Below are positions 1 through 9,977 of a DNA stretch of 64,000 nucleotides, in pieces (position 1 is the first letter of the stretch; each line of letters opens with the position of its first letter). A program made the position numbers and the translations under genes. This DNA comes from Caulobacter zeae (lineage in GTDB: Bacteria; Pseudomonadota; Alphaproteobacteria; Caulobacterales; Caulobacteraceae): contig NZ_PJRS01000009.1 in the NCBI RefSeq assembly GCF_002858925.1, positions 62,001-126,000 on the forward strand, read 5' to 3'. A model generated the notes under the pieces. The model did not search any database. It was not told the origin of the DNA and saw nothing but the letters and a program-made list of their open reading frames with translations.

Positions 1-873
1 CAGCACCCACAGGCAACCGACGAAGCCGAACTCCTCGGCCAGGGTGGCGAAGATGAAGTCGGTCTGCTTTTCCGGCAGGAAATTCAGCTGGCTCTGCGAG
101 CCCAGGCCAAAGCCCTTGCCCAAGAGGCCGCCGGAGCCCAGGGCGATCTTGGACTGGTAGATGTGGTAGCCCGAGCCCGACTGGTCGGCCTCGGGGTTGA
201 GGAAGGTCAGGACCCGCTTGCGCTGGTAGTCGTGCAGCACGAACAGCACGAAGGGCGGGATGGCCACCAGGGCCCCGATGACGCCGGTGGCGATCACCCG
301 CCAGGAGAGGCCCGCGAGCACGACGATGGCCAGCCCCGTCATGGCGATCAGCATGGCGGTGCCCAGGTCGGGCTGGTGGGCGACCAGCAACACCGGCGCG
401 CCGATCATCGCCAACGGGACCAGAAGCCGCCAGGAGAACCGGGCGCTGTCGGCCGACAGGCCGTGGTAATAGCGGGCCAGGGCCAGCACGACGCCGATCT
501 TCATGATCTCGGACGGCTGGAAGCGGAAGCCGCCGATCGACAGCCAGCGCTGGGCGCCCAGCGACACGTCGCCGACCACCTCCACCGCCACCAGCAGCAG
601 GAGCCCCACCCCGTAGACGGGATAGGCCAGGGTGAACCAGACCCGCAGGTCGACCATCGCCAGGATGATCATCATGATGAAGTAGAGGCCGAAACGCAGC
701 AGGTGCTTGTCGGCCCAGGGCTCCCACGAGGCGCCCGCGATCGAGAACAGCATCAAGGCCCCCGAGCCCGCGATCAGGCACAGGAGCAGGCAGAAGGTCC
801 AGTCGATCTCCATGAACTTGATGATCGGCCGGTCGCGTTCGCCGGGCCGGGAGAGGCCGCCGCTGAGGGTCAT
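1..873 (-). CDS. rodA: RodA, SEDS peptidoglycan polymerase (3' end cut by window edge)
   Basis: The first 291 residues of RodA are visible; the C-terminus lies beyond the left edge. RodA is the inner-membrane SEDS glycosyltransferase that polymerises lipid II during elongation together with PBP2. The translated sequence is strongly hydrophobic with many membrane segments and carries SEDS signatures: FQPSEIMKIG, HQPDLGTAM and the periplasmic PEKQTDFIFATLAEEFG block. The ATG at 873-871 overlaps the stop of the PBP2 gene (ATGA), indicating translational coupling as the last visible gene of the mreBCD-mrdA-rodA operon. Identification is secure. Confidence 0.95.
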   Translation of the reverse strand, partial: MTLSGGLSRPGERDRPIIKFMEIDWTFCLLLCLIAGSGALMLFSIAGASWEPWADKHLLRFGLYFIMMIILAMVDLRVWFTLAYPVYGVGLLLLVAVEVVGDVSLGAQRWLSIGGFRFQPSEIMKIGVVLALARYYHGLSADSARFSWRLLVPLAMIGAPVLLVAHQPDLGTAMLIAMTGLAIVVLAGLSWRVIATGVIGALVAIPPFVLFVLHDYQRKRVLTFLNPEADQSGSGYHIYQSKIALGSGGLLGKGFGLGSQSQLNFLPEKQTDFIFATLAEEFGFVGCLWVL

Positions 874-2912
874 ATGTGGCCTCCCTGGGGTGGCTGGCCG
901 GTCGTCGGGGTCGTCGCCTCGGGGGGCGGCGGAGCGCCCTCCTCCGGCTCGTCGGGCGCGGCGCCTTCGACGACGCCGTCGGCGGTCTCGACCGGGGCCT
1001 CGGGCAGAGGCATGGGACGCTCGATGCGGGCGCGGATCTCCGGATCCTTCAGCAGGGCCACCCGCATCACCTCGCGGGCGCGCGGGGCGCCGGCGGTGGC
1101 GCCGCCCAGGCCCCCGTGCTCGACCAGCACCGCCACGGCGTAGCGCGGGTCGTCATAGGGCGCGAAGGCCACGAACAGGTTGTGGTCCTTGAGCTTCCAC
1201 TGCACCGACGCGCTGTTGCGGCTCTTGGCCTTGTCGTAGCTGCGGACCTGGGCCGTGCCGGTCTTGCCGGCCATCTGCACGTCGCCCAGACCCAGCTGGC
1301 TCTGGCGATAGGCCGTGCCGCGCACGTCGTTGGCCACGGCCGCCATGCCGCCGCGCACGTAGTCGAGGTGCTCCTTGGAGAAGGGCAAATCGGGCACGTC
1401 GGCGCCGCTGGGCTGCTCAACGCCGCCGACCGACTTGATCAGGCGCGGGTTCAGGGCCTTGCGGCCATTGGCCAGGCGCGCGGTCATCACCGCCAGTTGC
1501 AGGGCGTTGACACTCAGCGCGCCCTGGCCGATGCCGTAGCTGGGGGTCTCGCCCGGAAACCAGATCTGGTTGGCCGGATTGCGCTTGAAGGCCCGCTTCT
1601 TCCACTCGCGGTCGGGGACGATGCCCTTTTTCTGGCCGGGAATGCCGATGTCGAAGATCTCGCCGAAGCCCATGCCGCGCGCGGCCGTGGCGATGGCGTC
1701 GGGGCCAATCTTCAGCGCCGTCTGGTAGAAGTAGATGTCGCACGAGTTCTTGATGGCGTCGTGCATGTTCTGGGCGCCGTGGCCGCCCTTCTGCCAGCAG
1801 CGCCAGGTGCGGCCGCCGTAGTACCAGCTGCCCGGGCAGTTGATGCGGATGTTCGGATCGATGCCCGCCGCCAGCGCGGCCAGGCCCACCGTCGGCTTGA
1901 AGGTCGAGCCCGGCGGATAGGTGCCGGTCATCGCCTTGTCGAGCAGCGGCTTGCGCTCGTACTCCGACAGCGCCCGGTATTCCGCGCCCGACAGGCCCTT
2001 CACGAAGCGGTTGGCGTCGAAGCTGGGGGCCGAGACCATCGCCAGCAGGTCGCCGTTGCGGATGTCCATGACGACGATCGCGCCGCTTTCCTCACCCATC
2101 ACCTCAAGGGCGCGGTTCTGGATGTCGGCGTCGAGGGTGAGGCGCACTTCCTTGCCGGGCGTGGCCGGGATGTCGCCGGCCGGGTCGAGGCTGACCACGC
2201 GGCCCTGAGCGTCGACCTCGGCCTTGATGGCGCCGGCGCGGCCGCGCAGATCCAGGTCGAAGGCCTTCTCCACGCCCTGGCGACCGATGCGGAAGCCGGG
2301 GTTGTGCAGCAGTTCCTGGTCCTGGGTCGGATCCTTCTTGGCCGCCTCGACGTCGCGGTCGGAGACCTTGGCGACATAGCCGATGACGTGGGCGAAGGCG
2401 CCGCCGAACGGATAGACCCGCACCTCGCCCATGTCGGCGCTGATATTGGGCAGCTCGGGCGCGCGGATGTTGATCCGGGAGAACTCCTCCCAGGTCATGT
2501 CTTCCATCACCACCACCGGCGCCTTGCGCGGGGCGTTGTTGATCTCCCTGAGGAGACGCGCGCGGCGCGTGCCGTCGATCGGCACCAGGGTCCCCAGGTC
2601 GTCGAGGGTCGCCTCGACGTCCATGCCCTTCTCCTTGATCACCATCAGGCGGAAGTTGGGGCGGTTGGAGGCCAGGGCCACGCCGTTGCGGTCGAGGATC
2701 AGGCCGCGCGGCGGCGGCACCAGGCGGTAGTTGAACTGGTTGCCGGCCGAAAGCTTCTGGTAGCGCTGGGCTTCGACCAGCTGCAGCTGGGCCAGGCGCC
2801 CGGTCAGGGTAAGGAGGCCCGCGCCGGCCAGGCCGCCGAGCAGGAACGCGCGGCGGTGGAAGACCCCCTGCCGCTCGTTGACCTCGAAGAAGAAGATCGA
2901 CGGTTCGCTCAT
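870..2912 (-). CDS. mrdA: Penicillin-binding protein 2 (elongasome transpeptidase)
   Basis: 680 residues; a class B PBP that cross-links new peptidoglycan during lateral growth, anchored in the inner membrane with its catalytic domain in the periplasm. There is a membrane anchor at about residues 23-42, a PBP dimerisation region, and a transpeptidase domain with the serine nucleophile in STFK (about 336-339) and KTGTAQ near residue 550. FRIGRQGVEKAFD and GTYPPGSTFKP are typical of PBP2. It starts 4 bp after mreD stops and its stop overlaps the rodA start. The C-terminal tail is rich in Pro, Glu and Thr and is probably flexible. The name pbp2/pbpA is also used for this gene. Confidence 0.95.
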   Translation of the reverse strand: MSEPSIFFFEVNERQGVFHRRAFLLGGLAGAGLLTLTGRLAQLQLVEAQRYQKLSAGNQFNYRLVPPPRGLILDRNGVALASNRPNFRLMVIKEKGMDVEATLDDLGTLVPIDGTRRARLLREINNAPRKAPVVVMEDMTWEEFSRINIRAPELPNISADMGEVRVYPFGGAFAHVIGYVAKVSDRDVEAAKKDPTQDQELLHNPGFRIGRQGVEKAFDLDLRGRAGAIKAEVDAQGRVVSLDPAGDIPATPGKEVRLTLDADIQNRALEVMGEESGAIVVMDIRNGDLLAMVSAPSFDANRFVKGLSGAEYRALSEYERKPLLDKAMTGTYPPGSTFKPTVGLAALAAGIDPNIRINCPGSWYYGGRTWRCWQKGGHGAQNMHDAIKNSCDIYFYQTALKIGPDAIATAARGMGFGEIFDIGIPGQKKGIVPDREWKKRAFKRNPANQIWFPGETPSYGIGQGALSVNALQLAVMTARLANGRKALNPRLIKSVGGVEQPSGADVPDLPFSKEHLDYVRGGMAAVANDVRGTAYRQSQLGLGDVQMAGKTGTAQVRSYDKAKSRNSASVQWKLKDHNLFVAFAPYDDPRYAVAVLVEHGGLGGATAGAPRAREVMRVALLKDPEIRARIERPMPLPEAPVETADGVVEGAAPDEPEEGAPPPPEATTPTTGQPPQGGHI

Positions 2913-2916
2913 CGCC

Positions 2917-3426
2917 TCACCGGAACCGGACGTCGGCGTCTTCGAAGCGATCGATCAGCCGGTGCGCGAACGGGAACAGCAGCGCCGTGGCCAGGAACTG
3001 CCAGAACACGGCCACCAGGCTGGGCATGGCCAGGCTGTCCATCATCGTGAACAGGAAGCCGGCGGTCATGGAAAGCGCGCAGGCGCCGGCGTACCAGACC
3101 CACAGCATCGGCCGGCTCTGGCCGGTCAGCATGTTGCGCACCGCCAGCACCGAGGCGTAGGCGACAAGCAGCGACAGGCCCCACAGGCCCGTGGGGCCGC
3201 CCCAGAAGGTGTCGAGGAACAGGCCCAGCAACAGCAGGGCGAACGGCGCCAGGATCGATGGGCGGATCACCGCCCAGGCGAAGGCCGGGACCATCGCGAA
3301 GATGGGTTCGGGCAGTTGCAGGCCCCACATGCGGATCGGGGCCGCGAACAGGATCGTCGCCAGGATCACGAACAGCATGGGGACGCCCAGCCAGCGCCCC
3401 GGATTGAGGGGCCGGGCGCCGGTCAT
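2917..3426 (-). CDS. mreD: Rod shape-determining protein MreD
   Basis: 169 residues, the usual MreD length. It is a small, almost wholly hydrophobic protein with about five predicted membrane helices (for example LFVILATILFAAPIRMWGL and LLLLGLFLDTFWGG). MreD links cytoplasmic MreB and periplasmic MreC to the peptidoglycan synthases. The assignment rests on hydropathy, length and its fixed position between mreC and mrdA. Its ATG overlaps the mreC stop by four bases, so translation is probably coupled. Confidence 0.9.
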   Translation of the reverse strand: MTGARPLNPGRWLGVPMLFVILATILFAAPIRMWGLQLPEPIFAMVPAFAWAVIRPSILAPFALLLLGLFLDTFWGGPTGLWGLSLLVAYASVLAVRNMLTGQSRPMLWVWYAGACALSMTAGFLFTMMDSLAMPSLVAVFWQFLATALLFPFAHRLIDRFEDADVRFR

Positions 3427-4556
3427 TGCGGCGTCCTGGCCGGCGCGGGCGCCGGGCTGGTGGTCGAGGGCCTCGTCGTCGCGGGCGGCCGTGCGGCGCT
3501 CGTTCCCGCAGCCGCGGGCCGAGTCGCCGTCGGAGCGGGCGTGGTCGGCCGGGCCGCGGCCGGGGCCGTCCCCGTCGTGGCGGCCGGAGCCGTCGTCGCC
3601 GGGGCGGCGGGCGGCGGGGTCGCGGGACGGGCCGGACCCAGGATCGACTGCTCGGGGTTCTCGGTGATCACCGGCGGCAGCACCTTGGCGGCCAGGGCCT
3701 GCTGGTCGGCCAACTGGGCGAAGTCCTTGAACAGCAGGATCCGGATGTAGTCGATCGAGGTGCTGTCGGCGAACAGCACCACGCGCCAGCGGCCGTCCAG
3801 GCCCTTGACCGCAGCCCCCACCGGCAGGCCGCGCGGCACGACGCCGCCGTCGCCCGAGGTCACGACGCGGTCGCCGGCCTGGATCGGCTCGGAGCCGCGC
3901 AGGTATTCCAGCTTGGGATTGGGGCCGCCGTCGCCGGTCAGGATGGCGCGCGAGTTGGTGCGGTCGATCATCACCGGCGTGCGCGAGGCGATGTCGGTCA
4001 GCAGCAGCACGCGGCTGGCGCCGGGCGCGACGCCGACGATGCGGCCCACGAGCCCGCGCTCGTTCATCACCGGATTGCCGACGACGACGCCCTTTTCCTT
4101 GCCGGCGTCGGCCAGGCGGGTGTTGGCGAAGGGGCCGCGGCTGTCGGCCACCACGCGGGCGGCGACCATCGGGATCGGCGGATCGGTCTTCAGGCCCAGC
4201 AGCGACTTGTAGCGCTCGTTCTCGTCGACGAGAGCCAGGTACTTGTCGCGGTAGGTCCGCATCTCCTTGAGCTCGGCCTTCAGGCGCGCGTTCTCGGAGC
4301 CGGCGAAGAAGTAGTTGCGCACCGCGTCGACGCCGACGCCGGTCCAGCGGCCGGGCGCGGCGATGACGCCGCTGACCGGCTTGGCCACGGTGTCCACCGT
4401 CTGGCGGGTGACGCCGTAGGCCTGCTGTTGCAGCGTCTCGCGCCGGTCGGCCAGGAGAAAGGCCACCGCGATCACGACCGCGACGATCAGCGCCACGGCC
4501 GCGGTCCAGGTGAGCGGCACTTTCAGGTCGCCGAGCGGACCTTCGCGAAAGGGCAC
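3423..4556 (-). CDS. mreC: Rod shape-determining protein MreC
   Basis: 377 residues. One N-terminal membrane segment (about 15-35), then a coiled-coil-like stretch (NARLKAELKEMRTYRDKY), then the periplasmic beta-rich MreC domain (GLVGRIVGVAPGASRVLLLTD and SGDGGVVPRGLPVG). MreC organises the elongation complex in the periplasm and activates PBP2. The last roughly 80 residues form a low-complexity Pro/Ala/Thr tail that most MreC proteins lack and that is probably a disordered periplasmic extension. Second gene of the operon, 50 bp after mreB. Confidence 0.93.
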   Translation of the reverse strand: MPFREGPLGDLKVPLTWTAAVALIVAVVIAVAFLLADRRETLQQQAYGVTRQTVDTVAKPVSGVIAAPGRWTGVGVDAVRNYFFAGSENARLKAELKEMRTYRDKYLALVDENERYKSLLGLKTDPPIPMVAARVVADSRGPFANTRLADAGKEKGVVVGNPVMNERGLVGRIVGVAPGASRVLLLTDIASRTPVMIDRTNSRAILTGDGGPNPKLEYLRGSEPIQAGDRVVTSGDGGVVPRGLPVGAAVKGLDGRWRVVLFADSTSIDYIRILLFKDFAQLADQQALAAKVLPPVITENPEQSILGPARPATPPPAAPATTAPAATTGTAPAAARPTTPAPTATRPAAAGTSAARPPATTRPSTTSPAPAPARTPQ

Positions 4557-4606
4557 GAACTATTCTCCTGGCGCCCGCCGGACGCCGATGCGGATTGTAT
4601 CAGGGC

Positions 4607-6016
<1,410 letters not shown>

Positions 6017-6895
6017 CTAGCCGAGCGCGGCCATGACGACTCCGACCGCCGTAACGGCCCCTGCGAGGACCTGAAACAGGGTCAACCGTTCGGCGAAAAG
6101 CCGTCTTCCGGCCAGGGCCGCCATCGGCATCTCGACGACGCCCACCGCCCTCACCGGCCCCACCGGCGACAGCGCCATGGCCGTGAACCAAAGGCCCGAG
6201 GCGGCCGCGCCGCAGAAGCCCGCGCCCAGCGACTTGCGCCAGGCGGCCAGCACGGCGACCACCGCGTCGGGATTGCGCACCATCAGGATCGAGGTCAGCA
6301 CCGCCGACTGGATGGCCTGGACGACCATCACCGTGACGAAGGCCGAATAGGCCAGGTGCGCAGGATCGAAGGTCAGCGAGGCCTGGCGGAAGCAGTTGGC
6401 GCTGAGCGCGAACATCGCGCCCGAACCCAGACCCGCCAGCACCGCGCCGCGCTTGAGGGTCACCGCGCCGCGCGGCCAGGACAGGGCGGCCAGGCCCGCG
6501 GTGGCGACCAGACCCCCGCCCCACTGCATGGCGGTGATCCGATCACCGAACAGCAGCGCGCCCCAGACCAGGGCGAACGGCAGGCCGCTCTGCTGCATGG
6601 CCGTGCCCAGCGCGAAGGACGAGCGCTGCATGGCGACCAGCAACGCCGCGGTCGCCGCCATCTGCAGGCCCGCGCCCGCGAAGGCGCCGAGCCAGAAGCG
6701 CATGGTCAGGTGCGCCTGCGGGTCCTGGGTGACCAGGAACGCGATCCCGGCGAAGACGATCGCGAACGGCAGGCCGAACAGGAACCGCACGAGGGTCGCG
6801 CCCCAGGGGCCGGCCCCGCCCATCACCGAGCGCTGCGCCGCGTTGCGGGCGACCTGCAGGGCCGCGGCGGCGATGGTGATGGGGATCCAGATCAT
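6017..6895 (-). CDS. DMT-superfamily (EamA-like) transporter
   Basis: 292 residues with roughly ten predicted membrane helices arranged as two similar halves, as in EamA/RhaT-type drug/metabolite transporters. The substrate cannot be told from sequence; members export or import amino acids, sugars or small metabolites across the inner membrane. Its ATG overlaps the stop of the upstream methyltransferase (ATGA at 6892-6895), so the two are co-translated. It lies 366 bp upstream of mreB in the same direction but separated by a clear gap, so it is probably not part of that operon. Confidence 0.85.
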   Translation of the reverse strand: MIWIPITIAAAALQVARNAAQRSVMGGAGPWGATLVRFLFGLPFAIVFAGIAFLVTQDPQAHLTMRFWLGAFAGAGLQMAATAALLVAMQRSSFALGTAMQQSGLPFALVWGALLFGDRITAMQWGGGLVATAGLAALSWPRGAVTLKRGAVLAGLGSGAMFALSANCFRQASLTFDPAHLAYSAFVTVMVVQAIQSAVLTSILMVRNPDAVVAVLAAWRKSLGAGFCGAAASGLWFTAMALSPVGPVRAVGVVEMPMAALAGRRLFAERLTLFQVLAGAVTAVGVVMAALG

Positions 6896-7476
6896 GCCGC
6901 TCTCTTGGCCGCCACCAGCACGCCCGAGGCCCAGTCCATGCCGACGATCGCGAAGCGCGGATCGCCCGCCAGGCGCAGCACCAGGTCGTCGACCCGGGCC
7001 TGGTGGCCTTCAGGCCAGTTCGGCTGGGGCGACATGTCGTCGACCACGTAGACGCCGCCCACCTGCAGCAGGCGCAGGGCGTCTTCCAGGCCTTCGTACT
7101 TGCCCGGCATGGCGTCGGCGAAGATCAGGTCGAAACCGCCATCGCTCTGGCCGGCCAGATAGGCCGCGCCGTCCTCGGTGATGAAATCGACGCGGGGATC
7201 CTCGCCCAGCACTTCGCGCGCCACGGCCTGGACCTTGGGATCGTTGTCGACGGTGGCCAGGCGGGCGTCCTCGTCCATGCCGTCCAGAAGCCAGGCGGTG
7301 GCCGAGCCGGTGCCCGTGCCCATCTCCAGCAGCGCCTTGCGGCCGACGGCGAGCGTGCGGAGCATTTCGCCGATGCGCGCTTCCGACGACATGTCGAAGC
7401 CCGCCTCGATGGTGCGCCTGGCGATCTCGTGCCAGCGGGGCGGCGAAGCAACGCTGTTTTCCAAGGTCGAACCCAT
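6892..7476 (-). CDS. SAM-dependent O-methyltransferase (class I)
   Basis: 194 residues with a Rossmann methyltransferase fold: motif I LEMGTGTGSATAWL, acidic loop VDNDP after strand 2, and DLIFADAMPGKYEGLEDAL (motif IV region). This pattern resembles catechol/caffeoyl-CoA O-methyltransferase-like proteins (Methyltransf_24), but the metal-binding set is not clearly complete, so the acceptor is unknown. It is translationally coupled to the DMT transporter downstream, suggesting methylation and transport of one small molecule. The divergent spacer to the next gene has a short hairpin (7530-7549). Confidence 0.8.
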   Translation of the reverse strand: MGSTLENSVASPPRWHEIARRTIEAGFDMSSEARIGEMLRTLAVGRKALLEMGTGTGSATAWLLDGMDEDARLATVDNDPKVQAVAREVLGEDPRVDFITEDGAAYLAGQSDGGFDLIFADAMPGKYEGLEDALRLLQVGGVYVVDDMSPQPNWPEGHQARVDDLVLRLAGDPRFAIVGMDWASGVLVAAKRAA

Positions 7477-7599
7477 CGATCGGCTCCTTATGCCGCCCTT
7501 ACGCCGGCGGCGGGTTTATGAATGGCGCCCTGACGCGGGGCGGCGTCAGAACAGCGGGGTTGGCGCACATAAGCTGCGTTTCCTAACAAGGCGTTCACC

Positions 7600-8073
7600 A
7601 TGTCTCTCCATCCGCTCCGTCAAGCCGCTCAGTTTCTGCTGGGCGTCCCGACCGACGGGATCGATCCGACGCTCGACCGTATGCTGGAACTGGCCCAGGC
7701 CACGCCGCTGTGCTTCGTGGCGGTGGCCGGACCGGACGCCGCCGAGGCCATGGGACAGCTGTGGCGGCGCGGCTACCAGCGTGTTGAAATCGCCCGCCGG
7801 GCCACCTGCGCGGCCGCCGACGAACGCAGCGACGTGCTGCTGGTCGTGGGCAGCCCCACGGCCGACGACATGCGCGCGACCGCGGCCTCGACCCTGGGCC
7901 TGCTGCGCCCGGGCGGGGTGATGGTGATCGACGTGGGCGCCCTGGTCGACGCCGCGCAGCGCGCCGCCCTGTGCGAAGGCCTGGCGCAGCTGGGTCTCGA
8001 CGTGCAGCCGCAGGCGCACCTCGCCGCCGAGATCCTAGCGACGCGCCGCTGGGGCTGGCGCAAGGCGGCCTGA
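7600..8073 (+). CDS. Conserved hypothetical protein with Rossmann-like core
   Basis: 157 residues, no signal peptide or membrane segment. Alternating hydrophobic strands (LCFVAVAGPDAAEAM, DVLLVVGSPTADDM, PGGVMVIDVGALVDAA) look like a small Rossmann or degenerate methyltransferase fold without a glycine-rich SAM loop. I do not recognise a named family. It is transcribed alone, divergent from the O-methyltransferase and convergent with leuA. Confidence 0.7.
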   Translation: MSLHPLRQAAQFLLGVPTDGIDPTLDRMLELAQATPLCFVAVAGPDAAEAMGQLWRRGYQRVEIARRATCAAADERSDVLLVVGSPTADDMRATAASTLGLLRPGGVMVIDVGALVDAAQRAALCEGLAQLGLDVQPQAHLAAEILATRRWGWRKAA

Positions 8074-8101
8074 ACCACCCTTCCCCTACTCGCCTGCAAC
8101 G

Positions 8102-8126
8102 CATCGCCCGGCTCGTCCGGGCGATG
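8102..8126. terminator. Hairpin between convergent genes
   Basis: A perfect 10-bp stem (CATCGCCCGG/CCGGGCGATG) with a 5-base loop between the stop of the 7600-8073 gene and the stop of leuA. There is no strong T-run on either side, so any intrinsic termination would be weak, but the position fits a bidirectional terminator. Confidence 0.5.
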
Positions 8127-8142
8127 TCGTTTCAGGAGCGGA

Positions 8143-9732
8143 TCAGAACCCGCTGGCGATGGCCGCCGGCGCGCTCTTTTCCTTGCGGGCGAAGAGGTTG
8201 TTGAGGGCGTTGACGTACGCTTTCGCCGAAGCGGTCAGGGTGTCGGTGTCGGCGGCCGCGCCGGTGGCGATGCGGCCGTCCTCTTCCAGACGCACCGAGA
8301 CCTGGGCCTGGGCGTCGGTGCCTTCGGTGACCGCGTGCACCTGGAACAGCCGCAGGGCGGCGCTGTGCGGCACGATCTTGTGGATGGCGTTGAACACCGC
8401 GTCGACCGGACCGTCGCCCGAGGCCTCGGCGCTCTTGGCCTGGCCGTCGACGTCCAGGGTCAGCTCGGCCGACTGGCCTTCGGTGCCGGCCACCACGCGC
8501 AGGTGCGAGACGCGGATCTTCTCCGAGCCGCGGGCCAGGGCGTCGTCGACCAGGGCGATGATGTCGTCGTCGTAGACGTGCTTCTTGCGGTCGGCCAGGT
8601 CCTTGAAGCGGCCGAAGGCCTCCTTCAGGGCGTTCTGGCCCAGCTCGTAGCCCAGGTCCTTCAGCTTGGCGCGGAAGGCGTGGCTGCCCGAGTGCTTGCC
8701 CATGACCAGGCTGGACGGCGCCTGGCCGACCGACTCCGGGGTCATGATCTCGTAGGTCTCGCGGTTCTTGAGCATGCCGTCCTGGTGGATGCCGCTCTCG
8801 TGCGCGAAGGCGTTCTTGCCGACGATGGCCTTGTTGTACTGCACCGGGAAGCCGGTGATGGCCGATACGTAGCGGCTGGCGCGGGTGATGTGGGTGGTGT
8901 CGATGCCGGTCTGGAAGGGCAGCTTGTCGCCGCGCACCTTCAGGGCCATCACCACCTCTTCCAGCGCGGCGTTGCCGGCGCGCTCGCCCAGGCCGTTGAT
9001 GGCGCACTCGATCTGGCGGGCGCCGCCCTGCACGCCGGCCAGGCTGTTGGCCACGGCCAGGCCCAGGTCGTTGTGGCAGTGCGTCGAGAAGATCACCTTG
9101 TCGGCGCCCTCGACATTGTTGACCATCCAGTTGAACAGGTCGGCGTATTCCGACGGGTAGGTGTAGCCCACCGTGTCGGGCAGGTTGATCGTCGTGGCGC
9201 CGGCCTTGATGGCGGTCTCGATGGCGCGGCGCAGGAACTGGCGGTCGCTGCGGGTGGCGTCCTCGGCCGACCACTCGACGTCGTCGCGCAGGTTGCGGGC
9301 GTGGGTCACCGAACGGGCGATGACGTCGATGACGGCGTCCGGCTCCATCTGCAGCTTGTGCTTCATGTGCAGGTCGGAGGTGGCGATCACCACGTGGATG
9401 CGGCCGCGTTGGGTCGGGCGCAGGGCCTCGGCGCAGCGGTCGATATCCACCTGGTGGGCGCGGCACAGGCCGGCGATCGTGCTGTTCTTGACGATCTTGG
9501 CGATTTCGTTGACCGACTGGAAGTCGCCGTTCGAGGCGATCGGGAAGCCGGCCTCGATGATGTCGACCCCCATCTCCTCGAGGATCTTGGCCAGCTCCAG
9601 CTTCTCTTCCAGCGACATCGAGGCGCCGGGCGATTGCTCGCCGTCGCGCATGGTGGTGTCGAAGATGACGACGTTGTCGCGGCCCGACACGATCTTGGAA
9701 TCAGCGGCGACGGGCGAGATGGGGGCGGTCAT
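8143..9732 (-). CDS. leuA: 2-isopropylmalate synthase
   Basis: 529 residues, full length for the LeuA1 type. It condenses 2-oxoisovalerate with acetyl-CoA, the committed step of leucine synthesis, in the cytoplasm. N-terminal TIM barrel with FDTTMRDGEQSPGAS, HCHNDLGLAVANSLAG (metal-binding His pair) and NGLGERAGNAALEEV; C-terminal regulatory domain (about 400-529) that mediates leucine feedback. It is transcribed alone; a leucine-rich leader peptide (9813-9881) and alternative hairpins upstream suggest attenuation by leucyl-tRNA supply. Confidence 0.97.
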   Translation of the reverse strand: MTAPISPVAADSKIVSGRDNVVIFDTTMRDGEQSPGASMSLEEKLELAKILEEMGVDIIEAGFPIASNGDFQSVNEIAKIVKNSTIAGLCRAHQVDIDRCAEALRPTQRGRIHVVIATSDLHMKHKLQMEPDAVIDVIARSVTHARNLRDDVEWSAEDATRSDRQFLRRAIETAIKAGATTINLPDTVGYTYPSEYADLFNWMVNNVEGADKVIFSTHCHNDLGLAVANSLAGVQGGARQIECAINGLGERAGNAALEEVVMALKVRGDKLPFQTGIDTTHITRASRYVSAITGFPVQYNKAIVGKNAFAHESGIHQDGMLKNRETYEIMTPESVGQAPSSLVMGKHSGSHAFRAKLKDLGYELGQNALKEAFGRFKDLADRKKHVYDDDIIALVDDALARGSEKIRVSHLRVVAGTEGQSAELTLDVDGQAKSAEASGDGPVDAVFNAIHKIVPHSAALRLFQVHAVTEGTDAQAQVSVRLEEDGRIATGAAADTDTLTASAKAYVNALNNLFARKEKSAPAAIASGF

Positions 9733-9775
9733 GGGAGTGTCTTTCGCGAGGTCCGGAAGGCTGAAGGGCTGTTGT

Positions 9776-9843
9776 CCCCTGAGCGACCGGCCGCGACGAT
9801 ACGTACGCGCGGCTAGACGGACGCCCAGGGGCGGCTAAGCCCC
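9776..9843 (-). promoter_or_regulatory. Putative leuA attenuator: alternative hairpins
   Basis: In the leuA leader RNA (minus strand), segment 1 GGGGC (9843-9839) can pair with GCCCC (9835-9831). The overlapping segment 2, CCCCTGGGCG (9831-9822), can instead pair over 10 bases, one of them a G-U wobble, with segment 3, CGCTCAGGGG (9785-9776). Segment 3 can also pair weakly with CCCTT just downstream. Segments 1 and 2 lie inside the leader-peptide frame just after its leucine codons, the classical arrangement for ribosome stalling to switch structures. No strong U-run follows, so whether the output is termination or ribosome-site masking is unclear. Confidence 0.5.
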
Positions 9844-9881
9844 AGCGCAAGGAGAAGAAGGTTGTCGCGTTCGCGGCACAT
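9813..9881 (-). CDS. leuL: leuA leader peptide (22 residues, leucine-rich)
   Basis: A 22-residue reading frame, ATG at 9881 and TAG ending at 9813, 80 bases upstream of leuA. Six of its residues are leucine, concentrated as LLLLALGL (codons CTT CTT CTC CTT GCG CTG GGG CTT). No Shine-Dalgarno is visible; the predicted -10 box sits six bases before the ATG, so the transcript may start at or next to the ATG and be leaderless, as reported for the trpL leader of Sinorhizobium. A run of regulatory codons right before leuA strongly suggests attenuation by leucyl-tRNA. Confidence 0.7.
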   Translation of the reverse strand: MCRERDNLLLLALGLSRPWASV

Positions 9882-9887
9882 GCGGTT

Positions 9888-9916
9888 GTATTACCCAACC
9901 ACGCCAAATCCAGCAA
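9888..9916 (-). promoter_or_regulatory. Predicted leuA promoter
   Basis: On the minus strand: -35 TTGCTG (9916-9911), 17-bp spacer, -10 TAATAC (9893-9888). The transcription start would fall at about the ATG of the leader peptide. It fits the housekeeping-sigma consensus moderately; a TTGACT at 9940-9935 is an alternative -35 without a good -10 partner. Confidence 0.5.
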
Positions 9917-9977
9917 GCCGTTTGCTCACAAGGCAGTCAATTCGCCGCGCAAGGGGTAGGAAATACCCCGAACCCGA

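Noticed and set aside
876-3050. Very long open frame antisense to mrdA and mreD
   Set aside because: High-GC codon bias leaves antisense frames open; composition is His/Arg/Gln-rich with no motif or ribosome site.
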